Source: Butyrivibrio sp. (GTDB lineage: Bacteria; Bacillota; Clostridia; Lachnospirales; Lachnospiraceae). From it: a DNA stretch of 64,000 nucleotides. The position numbers were made by a program, and so were the translations under genes. The notes under the pieces are model-generated. The model was not told where the DNA came from. It saw only the letters and a list, made by a program, of their open reading frames with translations, and did not search any database. Positions 16,821-25,159 of this stretch are shown piece by piece (position 1 is the stretch's first letter; each line of letters starts with the position of its first letter). The stretch spans positions 1-64,000 of the forward strand of contig JAGAAO010000046.1 of assembly GCA_017615275.1 (NCBI GenBank). The letters are read 5' to 3'.

Positions 16821-17816
16821 TTGAGTAAAAAGATTTTGATAATAAACACAGGCGGAACGCTGTCTTCAGTAATGAAAAGAAATGGTCTTCTTCCGGGGCT
16901 GTCTATATATGACATGCAAAAAGAGCTACAGATGGTATCGGGAGAAACGAATATCGAGATAGAAGATTTTTGTTCCCTTGATAGTGCAAATATTTTTCCG
17001 GAGGATTGGAGCGCACTTGCACAGCGCATCAGCGATTGCAGAAATGATTATGATGGCATCGTTGTAATACACGGAACGGATACATTGGCATATACTTCTT
17101 CAATGCTTTCATATATGCTTCGCAATATAGGAATACCTGTTGTGATCACGGGATCGCAGTTGTCTATCACAAATCCTGTTGCTGATGCAATGGAGAATTG
17201 CAGATGTGCCATTCATATGGCGGCAAGTCAGATTCCGGGAGTGTTTGTTGCTTTTAACAGAAAAGTTATGCTGGGATGCAGGGCGTCTAAAGTGCGTTCG
17301 TTAAGTTTTGATGCTTTTGAAAGTATAAATTATCCCAATATTGCCACGATAAGTTCTCTTGGAATGAAGATAGATACTGCGTCGGTTCCGGAGAGAACAG
17401 GGATTTTTAAGCTTGCCAATACATATTCTGATAAGGTATGTATGATAAAGATGTTTCCCGGAATACACAGGAGTTTGATTGAGTCGATTGCTGCGCAGGG
17501 ATACAAAGGTCTTTACATTGAGGCGTATGGAATAGGCGGAATGCCATTTCTTAAGCATGATTTTATCGGTACGCTTGATAAGCTTATACAGGGTGGCTTG
17601 ACGGTAGTTGTCGGTACTCAGTGCAGATATGAAGGCTCCAAGATGGATGTGTATGAGACTGGAAAAAGAGCACTTGAAATAGGAGCGCTTCAGGCACACG
17701 ATATGACAGGCGAAGCCGCGCTTACTAAGCTTATGTGGATTCTTGGTATGACTGACGATATCTCTGAGATTAGAGATTACTATTCGATAAATGTTGCAGG
17801 TGAGATGAGCTGCTGA
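16821..17816 (+). CDS. ansA: Type I L-asparaginase
   Basis: A 331-residue asparaginase that hydrolyses L-asparagine to aspartate and ammonia. Both catalytic threonine motifs are intact: INTGGTLSS at the N-terminus and VVIHGTDTLAYT near residue 85. There is no signal peptide, so it is the cytoplasmic type. Translation seems to begin at TTG 16821, nine bases after GGAAGG; no ATG is available before the first motif. Confidence 0.92.
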   Translation: MSKKILIINTGGTLSSVMKRNGLLPGLSIYDMQKELQMVSGETNIEIEDFCSLDSANIFPEDWSALAQRISDCRNDYDGIVVIHGTDTLAYTSSMLSYMLRNIGIPVVITGSQLSITNPVADAMENCRCAIHMAASQIPGVFVAFNRKVMLGCRASKVRSLSFDAFESINYPNIATISSLGMKIDTASVPERTGIFKLANTYSDKVCMIKMFPGIHRSLIESIAAQGYKGLYIEAYGIGGMPFLKHDFIGTLDKLIQGGLTVVVGTQCRYEGSKMDVYETGKRALEIGALQAHDMTGEAALTKLMWILGMTDDISEIRDYYSINVAGEMSC

Positions 17817-17829
17817 TTATGGAATATTA

Positions 17830-17858
17830 GAAACTTCCGAAAGGAGGTTTCTTTTTTT
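17830..17858 (+). terminator. Intrinsic terminator after asparaginase
   Basis: GAAACTTCC / GGAGGTTTC with a GAAA loop and seven T forms a standard terminator 14 bases after the asparaginase stop. Confidence 0.85.
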
Positions 17859-17979
17859 GCGTTTTTTTATCCATAAAACAGATTTAATAATGATTATAGT
17901 AATTACTATAAATTAATCTATTATGTTGATAAAAGTAATTACTTTTGAGATAATTGTAAATGGAAAGGTGGGTAATTCA

Positions 17980-18171
17980 ATGGGAAGTAAATATATCATA
18001 CCTAACCATCATCAGATGACGGAGTTTTTACGCGGTCAGGCATCAAAAATATTTGATGATGTAGCAAAAAATGACAAGGTTGTGCTGGTGAACAAGAACA
18101 GTAAACCACAGAACATCATTATTTCTTACGACAGATATTGCCGTTTGAAAGAAAGCGGAGCAGACATTTGA
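17980..18171 (+). CDS. Phd/YefM-like antitoxin-type protein, no toxin partner seen
   Basis: A 63-residue protein resembling the DNA-binding part of Phd/YefM antitoxins: NHHQMTEFLRGQASKIFDDVAKNDKVVLVNKNSKPQNIIISYDRY matches the family's fold and its usual strand VVLVNKNGKP. A toxin gene (Doc, YoeB or Fic) would normally follow; instead a secreted peptidase gene starts 9 bases later, so it is an orphan regulator. The ATG at 17980 has GGTGGG upstream. Confidence 0.65.
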   Translation: MGSKYIIPNHHQMTEFLRGQASKIFDDVAKNDKVVLVNKNSKPQNIIISYDRYCRLKESGADI

Positions 18172-18180
18172 GGAGGTATA

Positions 18181-19392
18181 ATGCTTTTTTTACATGCAAA
18201 AAAGATATTGGCAGCTATAACAATAATTGTCATGACGGCGCCCATTACGTCCTTTGCCACCAATAACCGTGCGGAATTACCGGAAGATCATATTCCCGTA
18301 AGTAAAGCTTCGGCTGTGATCGGAAGACTTACGAGCCCTGTCACAAGTGCAAATCGCACGGCATATGATTACACAGACAAGGCTATGGAATATCTGGAAT
18401 ATATAGGAACCCACCTTAAGGACAGAGGCAGCAGAACGCCGGATTCCAATGAACATGATAAAGCAGCGGACTGGATTGTATCCGAATTGAAGGCGGCAGG
18501 ATATGATGATGACCGGATTGTTGAACAGGAAGCTGAAGTTGAGAGAAGGAATACTACATATAAAGTCCGTAATATTATTCTCACGGTGCCCGGAGAAGAT
18601 GAGTCAAAGCAGATAATAGCAGGGGCGCATTATGATGGCGACGGTGTAGGTGATAACTGTTCGGGAACGGCGCTCCTTCTTGCGAATGCCGTGGGCCTGA
18701 AAAATAAAAAGCCACATTACACGGTTAAATATATTTTTTTCGATGCAGAGGAAGTGGGACTTATCGGAAGCACTTACTACGCTGAGAATATGACTAATGA
18801 AGAAGTAAATAAGACTATTTATATGATCAATCTGGATGCGCTTGCATTCGGTGATTATGCAAATGTTTATGGCGGTGCGTATTTATATGGTGGAAAATAT
18901 CTGCTTGATGACAACACTCCTGCAGAGGCGGAAGGATATTACTATGCCATGCAAAATGCGAAGAATCTTGGCATTAAGGTTCAGGGGCCTAAGGAACTTG
19001 ACGGATATTTCAACAGGAATGGGACAGGTCCTGCTATAGAGAACGGAACACTTTATACCAATCCTTGGACTTATGCAAATCCTGCGCCGGATAACAGCTG
19101 TGCGTTTTCTCCTGCAACAATCCCGCAGAGCGATCATCGTGAATTTATGCTAAGAGGAATACCGTACATTTATTTTGAAGCAACCAACTGGTTTGCGGCC
19201 TTTGAAGATGATGATCTGTATGCGTATACCGGATATATTGAAACTTATGATCAAAGCCTTGGAGATAACGGAATGTTCATGAATACAGAGTATGACACAC
19301 TTGAAAATCTTGAGAGCATTTTTCCGGGAAGAGTGGAAGCGCATTATCATATGTATTCGCCGCTTCTGTCATCGCTGCTTCTCTCTGAGTAA
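18181..19392 (+). CDS. Secreted M28-family metallopeptidase
   Basis: A 403-residue exported peptidase. A signal peptide (about 1-26, cleavage after SFA) is followed by a roughly 60-residue linker and the M28 aminopeptidase domain. Zinc ligands are recognisable: His and Asp in AGAHYDGDGVGDNCSGT, the catalytic Glu pair in FFDAEEVGLIGS, Asp in NLDALAFG and His in QSDHREF. It likely removes N-terminal residues from peptides outside the cell. The GAGGAGG site sits just before the ATG and after the antitoxin-like gene. Confidence 0.9.
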   Translation: MLFLHAKKILAAITIIVMTAPITSFATNNRAELPEDHIPVSKASAVIGRLTSPVTSANRTAYDYTDKAMEYLEYIGTHLKDRGSRTPDSNEHDKAADWIVSELKAAGYDDDRIVEQEAEVERRNTTYKVRNIILTVPGEDESKQIIAGAHYDGDGVGDNCSGTALLLANAVGLKNKKPHYTVKYIFFDAEEVGLIGSTYYAENMTNEEVNKTIYMINLDALAFGDYANVYGGAYLYGGKYLLDDNTPAEAEGYYYAMQNAKNLGIKVQGPKELDGYFNRNGTGPAIENGTLYTNPWTYANPAPDNSCAFSPATIPQSDHREFMLRGIPYIYFEATNWFAAFEDDDLYAYTGYIETYDQSLGDNGMFMNTEYDTLENLESIFPGRVEAHYHMYSPLLSSLLLSE

Positions 19393-19418
19393 GCGAGGCT
19401 GTAAAAGAAAAATAGTTG

Positions 19419-19447
19419 TTGAAAAAAACGACAAAACTGAATATAAT
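19419..19447 (+). promoter_or_regulatory. Consensus-like promoter in intergenic region
   Basis: TTGAAA (19419-19424), a 17-base spacer and TATAAT (19442-19447). No ORF of note follows before the terminator at 19565-19610, so it may drive a small RNA. Confidence 0.55.
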
Positions 19448-19453
19448 ATTCAA

Positions 19454-19610
19454 AACAGACCGAATAGGTTTGTATGTTAAATCGATAAGGCTGTTAGTAA
19501 CAAGATTGCAACAGACACGCATGAAGCTTTAAAAAGTGCGGTATAGGACAGAACTTTAAGACTAAAAGAGTCACTTTTTAAAATGAAATTTAGAAAGAGG
19601 CTCTTTTTTT
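19454..19610 (+). ncRNA. Candidate small RNA
   Basis: The stretch between the promoter at 19419-19447 and the terminator at 19565-19610 contains only stop-riddled frames (an ATG at 19474 runs four codons). The inferred transcript is about 155 bases. I do not recognise it as 6S, SRP, RNase P or tmRNA. The rest of the intergenic region, 19611-19744, shows nothing I can name. Confidence 0.35.
19565..19610 (+). terminator. Intrinsic terminator
   Basis: AAAGAGTCACTTT pairs with AAAGAGGCTCTTT (one G-T pair, one mismatch) and is followed by a T run. Confidence 0.75.
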
Positions 19611-19744
19611 GTGCGCTTATATTATTAAAACGGTGAAATAGAGTCTTTTAATTTACCGATACGGATATATATTTTTTAGTCCGAAGATCATATCTTGGAT
19701 ATATAAGCAAGCAACGTTTTATGGCATGGTTTGAGGAAAGGAAA

Positions 19745-20155
19745 ATGGATAAGAAATTAGCGGGAAGGATCAAACAGTTTCCCGAAGAGATACTAAGGAT
19801 TCAGGATGCGCTGCAGGATATTTTGAATAAGATATCCGCAAGTACAAAAAGCGGCGATGATATGCAGCTTAGGTTGATTATGCCAAGGCTTAGGTATCTT
19901 AAATCTATGATCGATGCCTTAAGAAGCGATATGAACAATGTGCTTGCACAGATAGGTGAAGCCGATTCTGTGACAAAGCAGATAGTTATGCAGCAGATAC
20001 TTACGCTGGAAAGCTTGGATGGGCAGCTTTCCGGAATTACAGATACTATAAGCACATCTCTTAAAACACTGGACGAGTCTGACAAACGGGTACTTATGGC
20101 TGAAATAATAAAAAGGTGCAGAGACCTTGAGGCTGCAGCTAAGGAGCTAAAATGA
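19745..20155 (+). CDS. Coiled-coil protein of unknown function
   Basis: A 136-residue, almost entirely helical, soluble protein with heptad patterns throughout (for example LRYLKSMIDALRSDMNNVLAQI and ESLDGQLSGITDTISTSLKTL). The ATG at 19745 is preferred because GAGGAAAGG sits just upstream; a frame start at 19721 has no ribosome site. The stop overlaps the next gene, which encodes a membrane coiled-coil protein, so the two products probably interact. I do not recognise a family; a distant link to XpaC/TelA-type stress operons is possible. Confidence 0.6.
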   Translation: MDKKLAGRIKQFPEEILRIQDALQDILNKISASTKSGDDMQLRLIMPRLRYLKSMIDALRSDMNNVLAQIGEADSVTKQIVMQQILTLESLDGQLSGITDTISTSLKTLDESDKRVLMAEIIKRCRDLEAAAKELK

Positions 20156-20958
20156 ATAAGGATGTTTTACAGGAGAAATTGAATAAGAATGGATCAAAAT
20201 TGAAGATCGGTGCGGTTGTTTTAGCTATCGCTCTGGGTTTGAAATTTTTGGTATCGGCAAATGAAGATTCGCTGATAGTTGATGTCGGAATAAGGATTTT
20301 CGGAATTCTCTCTATTATTGCTACAGCGGTCTTGGTAGTTGTTGCGTTAGGATTTGTGGTTATTCTTGCCATGTTTTTGACGGCATCTGCTGCACTTAAA
20401 AAGCAGAAGATCATTGAAGAAGCCGATTCAAATGTAGGTCCTGTTTTGAAAGTTAAGGGTAAACTTGATCCGACACAGATCAGAAACAGTCTTTTGGCAG
20501 AAGGCGATAATTGGATAAAAGCCATTACAGCGGCTAATCCAAAAGAAGCTGATGAGATGGAGGAAGCTCTCTCAAATGTCAGACAGACAATGACTAAAAT
20601 GGATGATTATCAGCAAAGACTCAAGAATCTTTTGGACAGCAACGGAGCTGATGCACTAAGAGATACTGAGGAAGTTCTGGATAGAGTTGAGCAGCATTTA
20701 TGCAGAAATGTAAGAAAGCTTCTCAACATAATGACGGTATCAAGTCCCAATACACAGAATGACCTCGATGTTGTTGAACTTACAGCGAAGAATTGCGCGG
20801 AGGACAACGACAGATTGTTAAAGACTACAAAGGAATTTATCGTTGCTGTTACAGAATTCCTGAATTCACAGGGAGACAGCGGCAGTGACATAAATGAGGT
20901 TGAAGTATATAAGAATGCTCTTACTACACAGATAGAAGAGGGAGGAATTTATTCATGA
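20152..20958 (+). CDS. Membrane-anchored coiled-coil protein
   Basis: A 268-residue protein with two membrane helices (about 18-35 and 45-78) and a long cytoplasmic helical domain (100-268) rich in heptads. The start codon overlaps the previous stop (ATGA), and its own stop overlaps the start of the VWA lipoprotein gene. This coupling says the three products are made in fixed proportion. No known family is recognised. Confidence 0.6.
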   Translation: MNKDVLQEKLNKNGSKLKIGAVVLAIALGLKFLVSANEDSLIVDVGIRIFGILSIIATAVLVVVALGFVVILAMFLTASAALKKQKIIEEADSNVGPVLKVKGKLDPTQIRNSLLAEGDNWIKAITAANPKEADEMEEALSNVRQTMTKMDDYQQRLKNLLDSNGADALRDTEEVLDRVEQHLCRNVRKLLNIMTVSSPNTQNDLDVVELTAKNCAEDNDRLLKTTKEFIVAVTEFLNSQGDSGSDINEVEVYKNALTTQIEEGGIYS

Positions 20959-22628
20959 GAAGAAGAGTTTTATCTGTAATTGTCAGTGCAGCAATGATCG
21001 TAGCGTCTCTTTCGGGATGCGGCAATGCTCACGGCGACGGAACTGAAAGCAGACTTACTGAAGATCAGGCCAAGAAAGAGCTTAAGTCTCTTATGACAAA
21101 GGTTAACGTAACCACAAACAATAATCCTACTTTGGACATTTACGCAGAGGATGTTTCTACTGCAGATACCCTTGCGGATATCGATACTTTCCCTATTACC
21201 GTGACCGGTGACGGAGAGATCAATATCGAGATAGCGGCTGCAACAGAGCTTTCTGCAGAGTCACCTGACAACTGGATCAATGAAGTGGCTCAGAAGTTCA
21301 ACAAAGCCGGAAATGAGATCGATGGAAAGAGAGTTACTGTTTCTGTTCGTAAGATCACATCCGGTGAAGTTGTAACATACGTAACTGCAGGCGGATATCA
21401 GCCCGAAGTGTTCATTCCCAGTAACGCAGCATGGGGCATGATGCTTGATGCTTCAGGATGCAAGACTGAGATGGTTACCGACCGTATAGCAGGTAACACC
21501 GCAGGTATCCTTATTAAGAAGGATGCATATGACTCATTCATTGAGAAATACGGCGAAGTTACTGTAGGAAATGTTCTTAAAGCCGCTACAGCAGGTGATA
21601 TCACCTTTGCATACACAAACCCTTATACATCATCAACAGGACTTAACGTTCTTTGTGCTATGCTCGCATCATTTGATGCTGCAGATCCTCTTTCGGATAC
21701 TGCAAAGAACGCACTTATGGAGTATCAGAAGACATCTCCTCCGGTTGCTTATACAACAGCCGTACTCAGAAACCAGGCTGCAAAGGGCATTATCAATGCC
21801 ATGGTAATGGAGAAGCAGGCTTACGCTAATACTTCCGAGCTTAAGAATTACATTTATACACCTGTTGGAATCAGACACGATCATCCTGTTTATACTTTTG
21901 ACTGGACTACAGATGAAGAAAAAGAAGCAACAAAGATGTTCGTTGATTTCTGCAAGAGCGATGAAATGCAGAAACTTGCAACTGATAAGGGATTCAATCA
22001 GGACGATGATTATGCCGGTCAGGATACAGGAATGACAGGCGCTGATTATGTTGCTGCTCAGAAAGTATGGAAGCAGAATAAGAATGGTGGCAGACCCATC
22101 ATAGCAGTATTCGTAGCAGACGTTTCAGGTTCAATGGATGGAGAGCCGCTTAACTCACTTAAAGAGTCACTTATAAATTCATCAACATATATCAGTTCAG
22201 ACCACTATGTAGGACTTGTAAGCTATTCTGACGATGTTACCATTAACCTGCCTATAGCGCAGTTTGATTCCAAGCAGAGAGCATATTTCTCAGGTGAAGC
22301 CAAGAATCTTTCGGCAGGCGGCGGAACAGCAACTTACGATGCAGTACTCACAGGAATGCAGATGCTTGAAGACTATTCCGAGACAGTACCTGATGCAAAG
22401 CTTATGCTTTTCGTTCTTACAGACGGCGATCAGAATGTAGGATATCCTCTGAAACGTATCAAAGACGTTGTCGGCGGACTTAAGATTCCTGTATACACTA
22501 TCGCTTACAACTATAACAATGTAAAAGATCTTGAGACACTGTCGGGAATCAACGAAGCTGCTCAGATCAAAGCAAACAGTGATGACGTTATAAATCAGCT
22601 CAGAAATCTGTTTAATGTAAATCTGTAA
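20955..22628 (+). CDS. Lipoprotein with binding-protein-like and VWA domains
   Basis: A 557-residue exported lipoprotein. The signal ends in the lipobox SLSGC (Cys22). Residues about 75-370 resemble a solute-binding protein of the extracellular type (LSAESPDNWINEVAQKF, then SCKSDEMQK-like end). Residues about 380-557 are a von Willebrand A domain with a complete metal site: DVSGSMDG, a Thr in GGGTATYDAV and Asp in LTDGDQN. Fusions of this kind are found in Firmicutes and proteobacteria. The domain pair suggests ligand-dependent adhesion or assembly outside the membrane; the exact role is unknown. Confidence 0.8.
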   Translation: MRRRVLSVIVSAAMIVASLSGCGNAHGDGTESRLTEDQAKKELKSLMTKVNVTTNNNPTLDIYAEDVSTADTLADIDTFPITVTGDGEINIEIAAATELSAESPDNWINEVAQKFNKAGNEIDGKRVTVSVRKITSGEVVTYVTAGGYQPEVFIPSNAAWGMMLDASGCKTEMVTDRIAGNTAGILIKKDAYDSFIEKYGEVTVGNVLKAATAGDITFAYTNPYTSSTGLNVLCAMLASFDAADPLSDTAKNALMEYQKTSPPVAYTTAVLRNQAAKGIINAMVMEKQAYANTSELKNYIYTPVGIRHDHPVYTFDWTTDEEKEATKMFVDFCKSDEMQKLATDKGFNQDDDYAGQDTGMTGADYVAAQKVWKQNKNGGRPIIAVFVADVSGSMDGEPLNSLKESLINSSTYISSDHYVGLVSYSDDVTINLPIAQFDSKQRAYFSGEAKNLSAGGGTATYDAVLTGMQMLEDYSETVPDAKLMLFVLTDGDQNVGYPLKRIKDVVGGLKIPVYTIAYNYNNVKDLETLSGINEAAQIKANSDDVINQLRNLFNVNL

Positions 22629-22656
22629 GATTTATTGTAAAATATAATTACCTTAT

Positions 22657-22683
22657 AAGGGATCTCTTAGGAGGTCCCTTTAA
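22657..22683 (+). terminator. Likely intrinsic terminator
   Basis: AAGGGATCTC / GAGGTCCCTT with a TTAG loop and one G-T pair; only a short T run follows, so termination may be partial. Confidence 0.6.
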
Positions 22684-22730
22684 TAATATTTGATAATAAA
22701 ATGGGGGATATAGATAAGGAGGGCAAAGCC

Positions 22731-23048
22731 ATGTCACTTGAAACAGTTTTATCCAAGGTGAGAGAAAAGGCCGAGAAGGCAGATGTTTCCAAGGTTGGTT
22801 TTCTTGCGGTACAGGTTAATTTATCCGACTGCGATCCCGGGGTATTTTATGTTGAAGTTAAGGATCATAAGGTGAATGTGGAGCCGTATGATTATCATGA
22901 CAGAAACTGTGCTTTTACGATCAATTCCGATGATTTCAATAAGCTTATAGATGGAAAGCTTGATCCTATAGTTGCTTTTACCACGGGAAAACTTAAGATT
23001 GACGGAGATATCGAAAAGGCTTTGGAGTTTTCAAAATTGCTTAAATAA
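22731..23048 (+). CDS. SCP2 sterol-binding-domain protein
   Basis: A 105-residue single-domain protein with the SCP2 fold: the central strands GFLAVQVNLSDCDPGVFYVEV and the C-terminal DPIVAFTTGKLKIDGDIEKALEFSKLL, whose GKLKIxGD is the family signature. Such proteins bind lipids or fatty acyl chains; the ligand is unknown here. The ATG at 22731 follows AAGGAGGG. Confidence 0.85.
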   Translation: MSLETVLSKVREKAEKADVSKVGFLAVQVNLSDCDPGVFYVEVKDHKVNVEPYDYHDRNCAFTINSDDFNKLIDGKLDPIVAFTTGKLKIDGDIEKALEFSKLLK

Positions 23049-23067
23049 CAGGGGACACAATTTTTTT

Positions 23068-23631
23068 ATGAGAAGATTAAGGATAACATTCAATTCGCCG
23101 GTAGTGTTGGGATTTATTTTTCTAAGTTTGGCAGTACTGATCTTGGGATACTCGACTTTGAGTATCAGCACGCAGTTGTTGTTTATGTCATATCATTCTC
23201 CGCTGACAGATCCGCTTACGTATATCAGGATTTTTACACATGTACTTGGTCATCAGGACTGGAATCACTATATCGGAAATGCTTCGTACATTCTTCTGCT
23301 CGGACCAATGCTTGAAGAGAAGTACGGGTCAAAGAGCATTCTGCAGGTTATAGTGTGCACAGCGTTTGTGACCGGGCTTGTAAATTATATTCTTTTTTGG
23401 AACGTTGCGCTTTGCGGAGCAAGCGGAGTTGTATTTGCTTTTATACTTCTGACTTCTTTTACAAGTTTCAGAAGCGGGGAGATACCGATCACATTTATCC
23501 TGGTTGCAGTGATCTTCTTAGGGCAGCAGGTATATGAAGGGGTATTTGTTCAGGACAACATTTCAAATTTATCCCATGTAGTTGGCGGAATTATCGGATC
23601 GATAGTAGGATTCGGACATAAGAGGAATTGA
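23068..23631 (+). CDS. Rhomboid-family intramembrane serine protease
   Basis: A 187-residue membrane protein with six predicted helices. The catalytic Ser119 is in CGASGVVFAF and the catalytic His170 in NLSHVVGGIIG; the HxxxN-type element (His67 and Asn71) lies in the second helix, and the W-region is present. This is a minimal rhomboid core. It presumably cleaves membrane proteins within the bilayer. The ribosome site is weak (GGGG). Confidence 0.88.
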   Translation: MRRLRITFNSPVVLGFIFLSLAVLILGYSTLSISTQLLFMSYHSPLTDPLTYIRIFTHVLGHQDWNHYIGNASYILLLGPMLEEKYGSKSILQVIVCTAFVTGLVNYILFWNVALCGASGVVFAFILLTSFTSFRSGEIPITFILVAVIFLGQQVYEGVFVQDNISNLSHVVGGIIGSIVGFGHKRN

Positions 23632-23655
23632 CAGAAGGTATTTAGGAGGTTTTTT

Positions 23656-24261
23656 ATGGGAGTTTTTTCAAAAGTACATAGGTTCAGAGAGGCAGGTCAG
23701 GAGGCAAATGTAAATAACGTCGAGAGATTCGGGTATCCTGCAAAATCTTTATTTACTACAACAAAGATTATTACATTACATAAAGCAACAGATATTACGG
23801 ATGAAAATGAAAATGTGGTTTATCATTCTGAGACCAAATTTCCTTCAATTCGTGATAAGACAGATATTGTTGATGCACATGGAAATCATGTTGCACACAT
23901 TGAGAAAAAGCTTTTATCTATTCACGAGAGACACTTTGTTACTATGTCAGACGGAACGGCATTTGAGATTTCCAATGAGATAATGCATATTGTAAAAGAT
24001 ATTACCAATATTGAAGGATTGGGATGGCAGCTGAGAGGAAATGCTCTGGGACTTAACTTTGAGCTGTATGATGAGAACGAAGAAATTATTGCTGTCATCG
24101 CTCAGAAAATGTTTTCCATGCACGATAAATATTGTATCGATATTTACAAACCCGAACATGAGAAGAGAGTTATTGCAATACTAATTACATTGCAGCATAT
24201 GATAAAAGACAGAGAGGCGGCAACAGGCTCTTCGGGCGGATCGTCATCTTCATCAAACTGA
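23656..24261 (+). CDS. LURP-one-related (LOR/YxjI) family protein
   Basis: A 201-residue protein of the tubby-like LOR fold: alternating strands with the repeated pattern seen in HVAHIEKKLLSIHERHFVTMSDG and VIAQKMFSMHDKYCIDIY. The tail is Ser/Gly-rich. Bacterial members (YxjI) have no settled function; the fold suggests phospholipid binding. It begins 24 bases after the rhomboid gene with AGGAGG. Confidence 0.82.
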   Translation: MGVFSKVHRFREAGQEANVNNVERFGYPAKSLFTTTKIITLHKATDITDENENVVYHSETKFPSIRDKTDIVDAHGNHVAHIEKKLLSIHERHFVTMSDGTAFEISNEIMHIVKDITNIEGLGWQLRGNALGLNFELYDENEEIIAVIAQKMFSMHDKYCIDIYKPEHEKRVIAILITLQHMIKDREAATGSSGGSSSSSN

Positions 24262-24270
24262 ATACATTTC

Positions 24271-24316
24271 AAAAGGCGTAGCTTAACGGAACTAACGTAA
24301 GTTGCGTCTTTTTTGT
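24271..24316 (+). terminator. Intrinsic terminator
   Basis: AAAAGGCGTAGCTTA pairs with TAAGTTGCGTCTTTT through about 15 positions with some G-T pairs, followed by more T. Confidence 0.7.
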
Positions 24317-24328
24317 GTAGAGCAGTGC

Positions 24329-24385
24329 CTTAAACAATTCTTAAAGATTTACCCTATTGGAACTTAAAAATTTTTTCAATACAAT
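24329..24385 (+). promoter_or_regulatory. Regulator-binding direct repeats and promoter
   Basis: CTTAAACAATT (24329-24339) and CTTAAAGATTT (24340-24350) are adjacent 11-base repeats, with a third copy CTTAAAAATTT at 24363-24373 where a -35 would be, and TACAAT (24380-24385) as -10. The layout fits an OmpR-family activator binding upstream of its own gene at 24425. Confidence 0.5.
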
Positions 24386-24424
24386 GTATTTATGATTAAT
24401 CATTGAAAATATACGGGAGAAAAA

Positions 24425-25159
24425 ATGAACAATATTCTTATTTGTGATGATGAAAGGGATATCGTCTCTGCGCTTAGAATTTATCTTGAAAGCGAAGGTA
24501 TGAGTGTTACTGCGGCTTTCAACGGAAGAGAAGCAGTTGAGATAATGCAGAGTCCGCTCGGAGACGACATACATCTGATCCTGATGGATGTGATGATGCC
24601 GGAGATGGACGGAATAGAAGCAATGGCGGAGATAAGGAAGATATCAAATGTTCCGATAATCATGCTCACTGCAAAAAGTGAGGATACGGACAAGGTTGTA
24701 GGGCTTACGGTCGGAGCAGATGATTATGTTACCAAGCCGTTTAATCAGGTTGAACTTATGGCGAGAGTAAAATCTCAGATCCGTCGTTATACAATGCTTG
24801 GCGCCAAAGGGACTTCGGAAAAGGCAAAAAATACAGATATTATCACCATGGGTGGTATTGAATTAAATGATAAGGCAAAAGAAGTAACTTTGGATGGAAA
24901 TCCTGTTTCACTCACTCCATTGGAATACGATATATTAAAGCTTTTGATGACTCACCCGGGTGAAGTTTTCTCTCCTAAAGAGATTTATAAAAGTGTCTGG
25001 AAAGAAACAATGATCGGCGCTGAAAGCACGGTTGCTGTTCATATCAGACATCTCAGGGAAAAATTGGAATATGACAGTACGAATCCCAGATATTTAATAG
25101 CTGTCTGGGGACGGGGATATAAAATGGAGGGGCGTGCGCCCCGAGAAAGGGAAAAATGA
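24425..25159 (+). CDS. OmpR/PhoB-family response regulator
   Basis: A 244-residue regulator. The receiver domain shows DDE at residue 8-10, the phosphoacceptor in LILMDVMMPEMDG and Lys in DDYVTKPF; the winged helix (about 140-240) has SLTPLEYDILKLL and AVWGRGYKME. The stop overlaps the start of the kinase gene, and the kinase is complete, so this is a functional pair. The tandem repeats upstream are probable autoregulatory sites. Confidence 0.92.
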   Translation: MNNILICDDERDIVSALRIYLESEGMSVTAAFNGREAVEIMQSPLGDDIHLILMDVMMPEMDGIEAMAEIRKISNVPIIMLTAKSEDTDKVVGLTVGADDYVTKPFNQVELMARVKSQIRRYTMLGAKGTSEKAKNTDIITMGGIELNDKAKEVTLDGNPVSLTPLEYDILKLLMTHPGEVFSPKEIYKSVWKETMIGAESTVAVHIRHLREKLEYDSTNPRYLIAVWGRGYKMEGRAPREREK

